A model generated the notes under the pieces. It did no database searches. It had not been told where the DNA came from and saw only the letters and a list, made by a program, of their open reading frames with translations. From Proteromonas lacertae (lineage: Eukaryota > Sar > Bigyra > Opalinata > Proteromonadidae): a DNA stretch of 41,749 bases. Position numbers and translations under genes: made by a program. Shown piece by piece: positions 24,000 through 35,153 of the stretch (its first letter is position 1; each line of letters opens with the position of its first letter). The stretch is taken from positions 1 to 41,749 of the forward strand of contig NGBS01000336.1 in assembly GCA_002245135.1 (NCBI GenBank), given 5' to 3'.

Positions 24000-25229
24000 T
24001 TACTCTTGTTTGATTCTTTCAAGGACTATTGGTTCTAATTTTGCCATTGCCTATATGAAAATAATAATATTATTAATAATGAATACTTCTTCAACCCTAT
24101 CAGTCAAATCTTTATACAATCTTTCATTTCTAATCTTCTTATCTATGTCACCAGTGATATTATTAATATCACTATTATATTCATCTAAAATATCATCAAA
24201 TTGAACAGGATCACCAACTTTAACTCTACATCTAGTATTCCAATAGGGAAATATAGACTTAACATGATTATGATCATCATGAGGCCATGCTCTATCTAAT
24301 CCCTTATGATAAAATGGAACAACCAACGGTTTAATTGGCGAATCAGCAATCATTTTCCCGATACCCCATTTTAAAGGTCCTAAGTGTCTCCAAGGTGGAG
24401 ATGTTCTTCCACTATCTGTAAACCACCTTCCTTCACTGTCTCTTACTGGACATCCATTATCTTGTAAAGTTCTTCCTTCTGGGAATATATGTAACCATTC
24501 ACCATATTTCAGTCTTTGAATAAACTCAAGAAATGCTGGTTGATATATACCATCTCCTCTTTTAATTGGCATTATTCTTCCAAATGTGAAGAATTCTGAG
24601 ATTCCTGGCGATTTAAAACAATATTCTTCAGCTGACATTGATGACTTTAAATAAGATGGATATAATATTGATTTCCAACCGATTGTTGCTGATATTATTA
24701 CAGGATCATCAAATGCATCTATATGATTACAACATGTTATTAATGGTGTTTGTTTATCTCGATTATAAATGAATTCTTGAAGTTTCTCTTGTCCATCTAC
24801 TTCAAAATCACCAATAAAATTTACGCCAAGGTTGCATAGAAATGATATAACAGTCAATATAACTATGAAATGATAGAGATATTGATTATACGAGTTGACA
24901 TTATCTTAAACTGTATTGGATAATCTTCATATGACATTATTTGTTGAGGTTTCTTTTCAAAACCTTGTGGTCTTTCATAACTGGCATATAATCTGTACTT
25001 TTTGCTAAATATTATAGAAATAAAAATACCATTCTTTCCAACAATATAACATCATTGCTACAAATAATATACTGGTAATAATTTCTATAATAATCATGGT
25101 TGGACAGAATAAAAAACTTGATATCCTTCCCGAGATATTAAAAAAACGATTTATGATATTATATAGCATTAAATATGCATAAAATCTTGGGTGCAACCTG
25201 ATATGATCAACGAACTTGGAGAAAAGCAT
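24000..25229 (-). CDS. TAZ: Tafazzin-like lysophospholipid acyltransferase
   Basis: Three introns (25, 29 and 36 nt) leave 379 codons plus stop. A ~100-residue N-terminal extension carries a hydrophobic segment (~44-63). The acyltransferase core has CNHIDAFDDP (the HX4D catalytic motif), later FGRIMPIKRGDGIYQ and LHIFPEGRT (acyl-acceptor motif), then PLVVPFYHKGLDRAWP. These match tafazzin, the mitochondrial transacylase that remodels cardiolipin; related glycerol-lipid acyltransferases share HX4D but not the NH...DDP block. The extension is longer than in animal tafazzin. Presence fits the mitochondrial ribosomal protein nearby. Its last exon encodes only AMAKLEPIVLERIKQE. Confidence 0.88.
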
Positions 25230-25655
25230 ATAATTTGCTTTTAGAAAAATGTCTGTTTTGAAAAGAAATGTGCTTTATTTACGAAATTATGATTGAATAG
25301 AAATGATTGGAATTATGTGTTTCAGCCTTTCAGATGTATATAGCATTAAGAAAGTATAAAACAGAAGAAACACGTTAGATTTAATTGAAACATGTTTATT
25401 TTATGTTTAATTTACAAGAAATCATATTTTTAGTTTGACATTGAAATGATAATATTAATAAATAAACATAAAACAAACAATTTACTGTTAATCTGATTAT
25501 ATATTTAGGAAATTAAACTATCAACAACATGCAATGTTAGGGTTTTATTTTTATGATTTCTTTGTATTTACACATACAACATAAACGAAAAAAATAAAGA
25601 ATATTCTAAAAGAATAAACACAAAAACCACTATATTTTTTATAAACTCCTTCTTT
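25230..25655. other. Divergent intergenic region, tafazzin / RNF5-like (426 bp)
   Basis: Longer than most intergenic spaces here. It holds a short frame at 25249-25296 starting MSVLKRNVLYLRNYD, and further short open pieces to about 25378 that end ...ALRKYKTEETR. These could be exons of a very small gene, but I could not join them with the local intron type. Otherwise it is AT-rich and without recognised motifs. Confidence 0.35.
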
Positions 25656-26437
25656 ATGTCAAGTGAAACAAATACTGTATTTTGATATTTTTTTATGAAT
25701 TTTAGGAGAGTACATCTCAACCTAAACCGTCTGATGCTAATGAAATGCTCCAATGCGCTATTTGTCTAAATACAGTATAGTTTGTAGTATTAATAATGAA
25801 ATAGGTATCAGAACCTATGGTTACTAAATGTGGACATTTATTTTGGTATATATTTCATTAATTTTAATAATCTAGTTGGCCTTGTATTCACGACGTATTC
25901 AATAATTAAATCTTACCATGTAATAGTGGATAGATGAATATAAACATGATGATTGCCCAAAATGTAAATCTTTAGTCACAATCGATGAATTAACACCACT
26001 ATATTTACCAGGAAGTGATAGAAAAGATCCACGGTATATTATATACATCATATTTTATGATATAGACAAAAACCTGTACCACCAAGACCAGCAGCTCATG
26101 CAGAACGACCTCATCATCATAATGGAAGTATTTTTGATAATTTGTTTGGTGGAAATATGGGTGGAGGTGGTGGTGGAGGTTTTGGTGGAAATTTCTTTAT
26201 TGGATTTGGTGGGTTAGGTTTTCCTTTGATGGTATTTATTTCAATTATCAATTGTATATCATAGGCATTTGGCAATATGGGCAATATGTTTGGTGCAAAT
26301 AATAATAATGAAAATATACCTCCGGAGCAACAAAGAATGAGAAATATGATGAATATTCTACAGGTATATTTATCATTTTTATTTTTTAGTTTGTTTTCCT
26401 CATTTTTTTCATTTTATCTATATTTAGACAATATTAA
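25656..26437 (+). CDS. RING E3 ubiquitin ligase, RNF5/RNF185 type
   Basis: Seven introns (26-33 nt) leave 189 codons plus stop. After a short polar N-terminus, a C3HC4 RING is complete: CAICLNT, then CGHLFCWPCIHDW, then CPKCK. The next block VTIDELTPLYLPGSDRKDPR is the signature found after the RING in RNF5/RNF185/RMA proteins. A Gly/Phe-rich linker follows, then a C-terminal hydrophobic anchor FVFLIFFILSIF. Relatives sit in the ER membrane and act in ER-associated degradation. The last intron is taken as 26 nt; using a later acceptor would also give a hydrophobic end, so the exact C-terminus is unsure. The three introns inside the RING split it into four pieces. Confidence 0.92.
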
Positions 26438-26522
26438 TATATATTATTTATTTCATTTATATGAATATTTTGCTTGATAAGACAGTTAATATATAAATAA
26501 CACAAATTACATCTTTTAATAC

Positions 26523-26831
26523 TTATTTAAAATCTTCCATACTACCAGCAGGTTTTAATATCTTCTCTACAACAAAAGTTTTATTCTTACTCAATCTTCT
26601 TCCAGCTGGTATTATTGAAACTTTATCTCCCAGTTTACATTCTTCTTTCTCATCATGTGCCATTATTTTTTCTCTTCTGTATATCTCAGTATGAACTGCA
26701 TTGTTCCATTTTCTATTTAAACAGTTATATTATTAACCTAAACTTATATACAATTTATTTACAGCCACTGTGACAGTTTTTTGCATCTTTGTTGACACAA
26801 CAACTCCTACATATCGAGATATTCTATTCAT
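26523..26831 (-). CDS. MRPS17: Mitochondrial small-subunit ribosomal protein uS17m
   Basis: Two exons around a 39-nt intron give 89 codons plus stop. YVGVVVSTKMQKTVTVAVN is the typical S17 beginning (G.VVS.KM.KT..V.V), IYRREKIMAHDEKEECKLGD is the central block, and IIPAGRRLSKNKTFVVEKIL closes it. Length and the absence of a eukaryotic cytosolic uS17 extension point to the bacterial/mitochondrial form. It binds small-subunit rRNA. It shows that the organism has mitochondria with their own translation. Head to head (60 bp) with the gene at 26892. Confidence 0.93.
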
Positions 26832-26891
26832 TTCAAATTGAATTATATGAAACGAATATATTTTCAGAAATAATAAAAAGTCGTTAAAAAC
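26832..26891. promoter_or_regulatory. 60-bp divergent promoter, uS17m / cNMP-binding protein
   Basis: Only 60 bp lie between the two start codons. AT-rich; no motif recognised. Confidence 0.4.
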
Positions 26892-29699
26892 ATGAATTTA
26901 TCAGATAGCGAAGAAGAAGATAAAGTAGGTGAAATGTCAACACCTGTATCACCTTCTAAACTGTGTTCAAGTCCAAATAAAAGAAAAACAATCTTAAGAT
27001 CAAGAAGGATGCTGTGTAAACAACCAAGTACAAGTGGTATATTTTTTCAAAATCTATTCTAGAATTATTTTCATCTTCTAAGGATGTTTTTAGACCGCAA
27101 TTGAAATTTGAATTATCTTCTTTATGGTGGTTTAGTATATTAAATAAATGAGCAATTCATCACTTAATTATAGGATCATTGAAACCACAGGCTCAAAACA
27201 CATTTATAGAATCTATGTCAATAAATGATTTTCTAGAAGATACTCTTCTATTTAAAGAAGGAGGAGATTGTCAAGGTTTATATGTAGTATGTAGAGGTAC
27301 TGTATCGTGTATTGAAGAAGGAAGAGAAACAGCTCCAGAGTATGTTAAACCATATGATTTGATTGGATTAACACCTTTGCTTTTAAATATACCCAATATT
27401 AATACAGCAGCGGCTGATGCAGGGACAAGAATAGTATTTTTAACAGCTGAAGATTTTGATTATATTTTTCCATCACAAATAAAAGAAGTATATTTAAATT
27501 GTTTATTTGTGTTTTTTTTATAGCAATTTAAAAAGAAAAAAATGGAAGAAATATACAGAGAAAAATTAAAAATGACAAATATAATGTACAAATGTCCAAG
27601 AGAATTAAGTAACAATTACGTTAGATTATTCAAAATAATGAAATTTAAAAAAGGAGATGTAATAATACATATGAATACAGAAGGTGATTTTCTATACTCA
27701 GTTATTGAAGGAAATGTAAATATATCAATTCCAAATCCATTATTACCCAATGAACGAATCACATTCCGTACAATCTATCCAAATGAATTTATGGGTGAAG
27801 TTGCATTGATTAATAACGTATTGAGGACAGCAGATTGTATAGCAAATACTGATGTTGTTATTATGGCATTACATAAAGTGGTCTTTTCTAGAATATTTGA
27901 TGTTAAAAAACAGTTATGGGAAGGTGCTTATAGTTTATTATTTGGAACACAATATTGTAGTGTATATATATCTTTATATATTATTATATATTTATTTTTA
28001 ATAGAATATATTATCACAACTGGATTTCTATTCTTTTCAAAACTTTGTTCCACCAAAAATGAAGAAATTGAAAGATTTGTTTCAATATATTTATGTTAAT
28101 AAAACAGGTAGAGATTTATATTTTAGAACATTTTCCACTTTAAAAGCAGATAAAAGGTCAATCATATCAGTTGGATTGGCTTATAAATATTTGAATTTCT
28201 TACATGATTTTAGTGATAGAAGGAAGTATATTTGTGTAAATAGAATGAGAGCTATTGTGTATGAAGCTTATAATGAAACTGAAGAAGAAGTGCCTGATTG
28301 CTATTGGGATATAGTAAAAGTTGTATTAGAACAAACGTATAGTCATCATTCCTATCTGTTTTTTATAATAGAACATTATTTAAAAGATTCAAAACTTATT
28401 TCACTCACAGAGAAATAAGAGCTATTTGTAGATGTTTTCAGTATGAAGATTTTGCTACATGTGATTTAATCTATGATTATGGTGATAATGCAGATTATAT
28501 AGGAATATTATTAACAGGAACTGCAAGAGTATTGGTTCAAAAGAAAGCAAGAGATCCATTTGAATGTATTGTCATCTTATCATCAGGTGATGTATATATA
28601 TATTAAATTGTTTATTTATTTTAGTCATTTGGTACTGCATTATTGTATGGTTGTGAATATAGAGTGACAAGAATCATAGCAATGAGTCATTGTGAAGTAT
28701 TAATGGTTCCTTTTCAGAGATTTGTGGATATGTTGTGTAAAAATGATTCTAATCTTACTCATTTACCTTCTATTGAAGATAAACTAACATTTTGTAAATC
28801 AATGAATGCTTTTAGTCACTATAAAGATATTAATATAAGAGAATTAGCTACAGCTTTAAAACCATTACCATATCAATATCAAATGACACTTTTTGAAGCA
28901 GGTCAAAAGACAAATGATGTGTATTTCCTATATAATACTGAAGTGAATATGAAGATAATGTATAATGGAGAAAGTATTCTAATTTATTAGTTATATTTTT
29001 AATAGTGCAAAATGTGATGGATATTGGTAAAGGACAAGTAATTGGATTAAGTGCTTTAGACCAGACTAAAAAGGCAGTTGAGAAGTATACAACAACAGTA
29101 AGTAAAAGTGGATGGATTTTAGTATTAGAAAAACAATATTTTTCTTTCCTTGATGAAAAATCAAGACAAAAAATTAGACAGAAATTGACAATATTGGAAG
29201 ATTTATTTGATATGAGATTGAAAGAAATTGATAAATTTCAAAATGAATTAGATAAAACTAAACCATATAAAACTCTCAAATTAGAACATCCTGTTTATAC
29301 TCCAATAAAAGTGAAGATCAATAGTAGTTATAATGAATATAATGAACAAAGAAGAAAGATGTTTAAAGAAAGTATTGAAATTTTCATTTTATTTTTATTT
29401 GTTGTATAGAAATTCCAAAAGTTCATACGCATAAACCACTTGTAGTTGAAAGGACAAGAAGTAGATATATTGATATATCTTATCTGATGAGAGCTTCATT
29501 TGAACCAGTAAAACCAATTCCAAAGAAAAAGAAGCCAAAAACTCCACCTCATATAGAAATTGATAGAAAAAGTGATAATTTAAAATATGAGACAGATCCT
29601 ATCAAACAAAAGCTTTACCAAATAGATAATTATTTTAATAATTTAAGATTAGATACTTTTGATAGCTATACTAAAGTAAATAATAATTTGTTAAATTAA
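26892..29699 (+). CDS. Protein with four cyclic-nucleotide-binding-like domains
   Basis: Eight introns (26-43 nt) leave 841 codons plus stop. Four successive units show the CNBD beta-roll pattern. Unit 1: LLFKEGGDCQGLYVVCRGTV. Unit 2: MKFKKGDVIIHMNTEGDFLY, then FMGEVALINNVLRTADCIA. Unit 3: YIGILLTGTARVLVQ, then SFGTALLYGCEYRVTRIIAM. Unit 4: LFEAGQKTNDVYFLYNTEVN. Only unit 2 has a phosphate-cassette-like GE-AL---LRTA, so it is the best candidate to bind cAMP or cGMP; the others may be structural. No channel, kinase or exchange-factor domain is present, and the tail is Lys/Pro-rich. Such multi-CNBD proteins are known in protists, often linked to cilia or signalling, but its role is unknown. It ends only 22 bp from the next gene. 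Confidence 0.85.
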
Positions 29700-29721
29700 T
29701 AGTACTATTTTGCTGTTGTTA

Positions 29722-31476
29722 TTATCTAATTACGTCAATATTGTCCAGATCCAACCTTTTATCCCATTTCGATCTCAAAGAATTAATACTGAAATAATCA
29801 AATGTGTCTTTATTAATTGAAATCGTCAATTGAGAGCATGTTTCCAACATCTTGTTTAGACAATTACAATCATTGAAATCATTCCCTATAAAAGTAACAT
29901 TATTCTTATGTATAATATACATTGCAGAGATAATTGCTTTAAACTACACAGTTTTGACATATTCTCAGCTAATTCAGTAATTCCATCATTTGTAAGGTTG
30001 TTACTAGCTAAATCTAATATTTTTATATTCCTCAAATGTTTCATGTGTTTAATTAAATGTCTAAGTCCTGAATCCTTGATTGACATATCTAACAGATAAA
30101 AGAATAATAAAAAAAAATACTATAAAAACTTACACAAGCTTCACCCCATAAATTATAATCTATTAAAATAGCAAAGTAATGTCTAATATATCTCATAGAC
30201 TGATTATTATTGGGATTATCTACAATATAATATTATACAAATTATACTATCAATTCTCATCGTCTTTAGATTCCTCAATATTTCAATTTGATTTACGATC
30301 AACTTCATCATATTTGGTGTTAAGTGTGATTGTCTTAAATCCAAATACTGTAATAATGAAACATATTTGAAACAATCAACTATTTTATTAATATGCAATT
30401 CTCTTAAATCATATCCATTCAATAAAATACAATAAGGAGTTTTTATACATCTAACAATTAAACCATTCTTTTTAAAGAATCGTTTATCAATTTCAGTATA
30501 ATGATGAGATGTTTTTAAAAATGAAGCATCACGTTTTGCCCAAATCATATTAATGAGTAGAAATAAGAATCTATTACTGGGTCTAGCATTGAAATGTCTA
30601 ACTATTTCCATTGTTAATTCTATCAATATTAAATAGAAGGGGGAAATATATATATATATATATACCATTATCTGAAGCAACTGATAGATAGGAAAATAAC
30701 CATTTCAAATTATTAAACACAATGAATCCTTTATATTTCTGTGTATCATAATATTTTGCTTCTACAATATTTGTATTATCCATTTCATCTATTATTTCTT
30801 TCACTGTAATTCTCTCTGTTGGATTATATTTCATAGTTTTCTTAAATAATTCAATAAATTTCTTTTTCAGTTTTTCATTCATTATAATATCAGATGTCTT
30901 TATTAATTCAATCATTTCTGAATAATTAAAATATGCTGGAGTATGCCCTGTTAATAAATAGAATATCAACAATCCAATTCCCCATACATCTGTTGTTGAA
31001 GTCACTTCTTTACCACTTAGTTGTTCTGGACTATAAAATTGTAGAATGTTAGTGTTATTATCACAATTAGTACGAATTGTGTTTATTGCATAATCAGATA
31101 TTGATATATGATAATCATCACTTATTAATACATTTGAAGGTTTTAAATTTCCATGAATTATGTTACTATTATTTAAAAGAAATACACCATAACATAATTG
31201 TACTAAAACTCTATTATATTCAACATATTTATATTTATGAATAGAGGTTATTGATGAAAATACATTATTGTGAATAATCTTTATTTTACTGTGAGAATAT
31301 TCAACAACTCTGTGAACAACAATATGTGATAAATTCAACTGCCTTAATGTTTTCACGAATGAACGATAATTATAAAGAACTTCAAGAGATCCTTTAAAAG
31401 TAACATACTTCACTCTATCACCGGGGAATATCTTTGATTTCACTTTACTTTGATATTTGGAGTGGCAAGATCCCAT
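29722..31476 (-). CDS. Lipid-anchored pseudokinase with leucine-rich repeats
   Basis: Four introns (46, 28, 47 and 35 nt) leave 532 codons plus stop. MGSCHSKYQSK fits N-myristoylation at Gly2 with palmitoylation of Cys4. The kinase fold has IIHGNLKPSNVLI (~107-119) where active kinases have HRD, so the catalytic Asp is Asn; DFG is DYA (~128-130); SPEQLSG and TDVWGIGLLIFYLLTG (~162-177) are normal C-lobe features. No glycine loop or clear VAIK lysine is visible, so it is probably inactive. A ribonuclease-inhibitor-like LRR region follows: YLDLRQSHLT, then KILDLASNNLTNDGI, then LKQLSLQ. One intron starts GTGTAAG, an exception here. A membrane-bound signalling scaffold is a reasonable inference. 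Confidence 0.85.
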
Positions 31477-31613
31477 TTACTTTCTATATAAACGAATACA
31501 TAGTGAAAAAACACGAAAAGAAAAAGAAGTGTAATTTTGACATTCTTTTACCTAATATTACAGAATGAAAATAAAAAGCAAAATATTTAATTATTAAAGT
31601 TGATAATTTCAAT

Positions 31614-32782
31614 TTAATGTTTAATCAACTCATTTAAACTCTCAGCAAACTCAGTACGATCATCCTCACTTTCTATATCTATCTCTAAATTCCTACTCTT
31701 AGATTTAATAGTAACCTTCTTACCATCAGTCTTAACACTAGTAATATCTTTTAATGGAATAGAAGCGAAATCTTTATTTCCTTTTCTTCTCCAAGTCAAT
31801 TCATCTCCTGACAAAATGATAAATGTTTCATGAGGTTTACTAAATCCACCACAGTGTTTCATCACATTATAACCTCTACTTAAACTAGATCTTGCTCTTT
31901 CAGCTCTATTTTCTTGTGTTTCTTCCATTATACTTGGTGGAATAGTTGATTCAGAAACAACAACACTTTGTAAAACAACTTTACACTCTTGATTATTATC
32001 ATGCTTCTGTTGAACAAAATTATCAATTAATTTCCTTTCTATTTGTTTCAGGAGATAACATGACATTAGGTGTAGTTGATGTTGAGTTGAATGAAGTGTC
32101 ATCATTATAATTCATAGGCGTAATTGGAGCTGATAATGAAGAATTACGGAACTGAATGGGAGTTGAACCAGGCATGGAATGAATGACAGAATTATTATTA
32201 TTATTATTACTTGAATCTCGATGTTCTTGAGGAGGTGTTGGAGGTACATAAGATGTATGTTTGATCAATTCATTTAAACTATCACAAAATTCCTTTCTAT
32301 CATCTGCATTAGGTATATCAATCTCTAAATCCCTGTTTTTACCTTTAATAACAACAGTTTTATCTTCCACTGAAATATTTGATATTTCTTTTAATGGGAT
32401 TGAAGCAAAATCTTTTCCTCCTTTTCTTCTCCATGTTAATTCATCATCTGCTAATATAATGAATGTTTCATGAGGTTTACTTAATCCACTACAATGTTTT
32501 ATTACATTGTAACCTTTACTCAAACTAGATCTTGCTCTGTCTTCATAATCATTTTCCTCTTCTTCTTCAATCATTGATGGAAGTGTTGACATATTTTCAT
32601 TCTCTGATATTGTTACTGTTTTTAACACTTTTGTATTTATTCCAGTTATTGATTTTTGTTGAACATAGTTGTTGATTAATTCATCTTTTACAGTAACATC
32701 AAGTGAATCTCTACGAGTTTCAAAATCATTCCTATGTTTCTTTGGTTGTTGCAATTGAGGTGATGTTTGTTCTACTTGTTGC

Positions 32783-32827
<45 letters not shown>

Positions 32828-33609
32828 GATGGTGGTGGTTGAATAATAGATGGTAATGGAACTGGTTCTACTGAATCTTCACTCTTTACAGTATTCAGTG
32901 TAATCTGTGGAGGTTGTACAGGTTCTGGCTGAACATATTGTTCTCTTACTGGTTGTTGTTTAACAGGTTGTTGTTGTTGTTGAATTGGTTTATTTTGTTG
33001 TTGTTGTTGTTGAATTGGCTGTTGATGTTGTTGTTGATGTCTTTCATGTGTAAGAGGATTCTGTTGAGGTTTGATTGGTGATAAATTTGGATGGATATTC
33101 TGAATTGGTGATGGTTCAACAGGTGATACAGCTTCTGGTGATTTTATTGGTGTTATTTCTGGCTTTGATTCTATTGTCACAACTGGTTGAGACAGATTGT
33201 TATTATTTGGCAATGTTTTAATAGGACTTGAATCTATATGTTTAATTTCAGATTGCGGAATAACTGGAGATTGAACTGAATCATCTGTTATTTCTTTTAA
33301 AACAGCAGGATTATTAGTTGGAGTCACTAAAACAAAATCAAACTTTCGGGTTTTCTATAGGTTTCGACTGGAGTATTTGTATCAACAGTGATATTTGTAC
33401 CATAATCTGTAGGTATTGATTGATTAATTAAAATTCCATCTTGTTGAACATTAACAATATTATTGGTATTCTCAACAGTTGAAGATATTGGATTAACACC
33501 AACATTTTGACCATCCTGGTTGTTTTGATCAAGTAATGCTATTGAATTCAAAGATCAAGTATATACGTTCTTGCTCTGGTTTTTTCTTAGGAAGGCAGCA
33601 ATCAAACAT
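31614..33609 (-). CDS. Gln/Pro-rich protein with two PH-like domains
   Basis: It begins MFDCCLPKKKPEQE (Cys pair, possible palmitoylation), has one clear 28-nt intron, then a long Gln/Pro region with a ~20-residue poly-Q run near 32775-32830. Two homologous C-terminal domains follow, each reading KPHETFIIL-DELTWRRKG-KDFASIPLK, then a strand pair, and closing DDR-EF--SLNELIKH, a PH-like fold. The first ends near 32260, the second at the stop. Between them the frame shifts by one base near 32036 (an extra A in the coding strand), and near 33320-33336 either a 17-nt intron or one missing T is needed. PH-like domains bind phosphoinositides or proteins; ligand unknown. Confidence 0.75.
32775..32830. 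repeat. Poly-glutamine trinucleotide repeat
   Basis: A run of TTG/CTG triplets that reads on the minus strand as an almost pure Gln tract inside the PH-like protein. Likely length-variable between strains. Confidence 0.85.
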
Positions 33610-33713
33610 ATTATAAAACACAATAAAAACAAATGAATTTTCAAGCTTTTCTAAAAATGTTTGAATTGAAAATCCTAATCAACAAAGAAAGAATACAATG
33701 AATTGTTATAAAT

Positions 33714-34720
33714 CTATAACTTCTTTTCTTTAGGTTTATAAGTTCTTTTAAAGAAATCTAAGAAGAGGAAAAGATATGAAGTAATTATAGCAACTCCACT
33801 AATAGCGCCTAAATGTTCACCATAACATCCTCTCTTTGCGAATAACTTAGACAAATAAGCACCCCAGCATGCTATTAAGTCAATAACAAACTGAATAATT
33901 TGAAAGACAGTTAAATACTTCTTCCACCAAATACCTCTAACACCCACTGAGGTTAAGAAGTAATAATAGTACATAATAACATGTACCAGTAAGTTAATAA
34001 TGATAGGAACCCATTGTACGGTATCTCTGAAAACTAATTGTGTATAAACTAATAATAATGTAGCAGCATGATGATAAAAATGTAAAGTATCAACTGGCTT
34101 CTTTTTTAAGACCAACAGAACTGTATCAATCAATTCATAATATTTCAAAAGATAATTTGCATAATACACTAAATGTAATGAACCATTTTCGTGCATTTCT
34201 CTTGAACATATAATTCCATATAAATCTGTTGTATTGAGTGAATTAATAACAATATATAACAACATTACAAACAAAACCAATGATGAAACTGAGAGAAATA
34301 TATTGTGTACAACACAATAAGGACGGAGTGTCATTGCTTCTCTGTTTTTCATAAACTTTTCTAAACTTGGAATACCAATAACATAACTATTTCGTTTTAA
34401 AAATAAACTATATAAAAATACGCAATCACAACAATAACTGGTGGTAAAAATGTTGAAAGACTAGTTACTCCATACTCAAATCGGAAGTTTGTATCATAAT
34501 CACGAAATACTGTATATGCAGTCGAAATATAAAACAAAGCAACGATTGAGGCTAAATGTAATGGTACATATAAAAACCACTATTCATATACAGTAATAAT
34601 ATTATATATACTTGGATTGGACTTAATGAGTTTATCGACTTGGTTTTTTCTTCCTATATTTAATAAATAATAATGCATTGAATTATATAATCTATAGTAT
34701 AAATATTATACTGCTTTCAT
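33714..34720 (-). CDS. ELO-family very-long-chain fatty acid elongase
   Basis: About 300 codons. The core is typical: YYANYLLKYYELIDTVLLVL, then the histidine box LHFYHHAATLLLVY (HXXHH), and later VHVIMYYYYFLTSVGVRG, with about seven membrane segments and a Lys-rich end KRTYKPKEKKL that suits ER retention. ELO enzymes condense malonyl-CoA with fatty acyl-CoA in the ER. The 5' part needs introns of 58 and 32 nt, and then either a 14-nt intron (34408-34421, GTATTTTTATATAG) or one missing T in the run just beside it. With the 14-nt intron the frame closes exactly at 300 codons. Confidence 0.9.
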
Positions 34721-35153
34721 TTCTTAGAAATCAATAAAATGCAAATCAAGATTGTTTGAAGGTTGGACGTATTTTTTTCAGCAAGTGTTACATGTATGTA
34801 GATGCAGTTATTCCTAATTAAGAGGAATACGATAAAAAATGAAGATTACAAGACTGTAAGGCTGTTTTTGAAGAAAAATTATTACATCTTGTTATAGTTT
34901 TAAAACCCATTTATTGTCATTTTTGATAGTTTTAAAATGTTTAAAATGTTTGATTAGATGTAAAAAGAAGATAATTATTAAATACTTGAAATTGTGATTC
35001 TTTTTATGTAAATATTCTATAGTTGTATATATAAGAGATTTATTTACTCTATTTATGAGTTCACATAACTCATATCTACTGCTTAAAGAATAAATCATTC
35101 CAATTTTTAGTAAAATATATTCGTTTTGTTATTCATTTTTCTTCATATATCTC
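34721..35153. other. Divergent intergenic region, ELO elongase / unknown gene (433 bp)
   Basis: AT-rich. It holds one 68-codon minus-strand frame at 34892-35098 with no family resemblance and biased composition, which I do not call a gene. No RNA gene or repeat was recognised. Confidence 0.4.
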
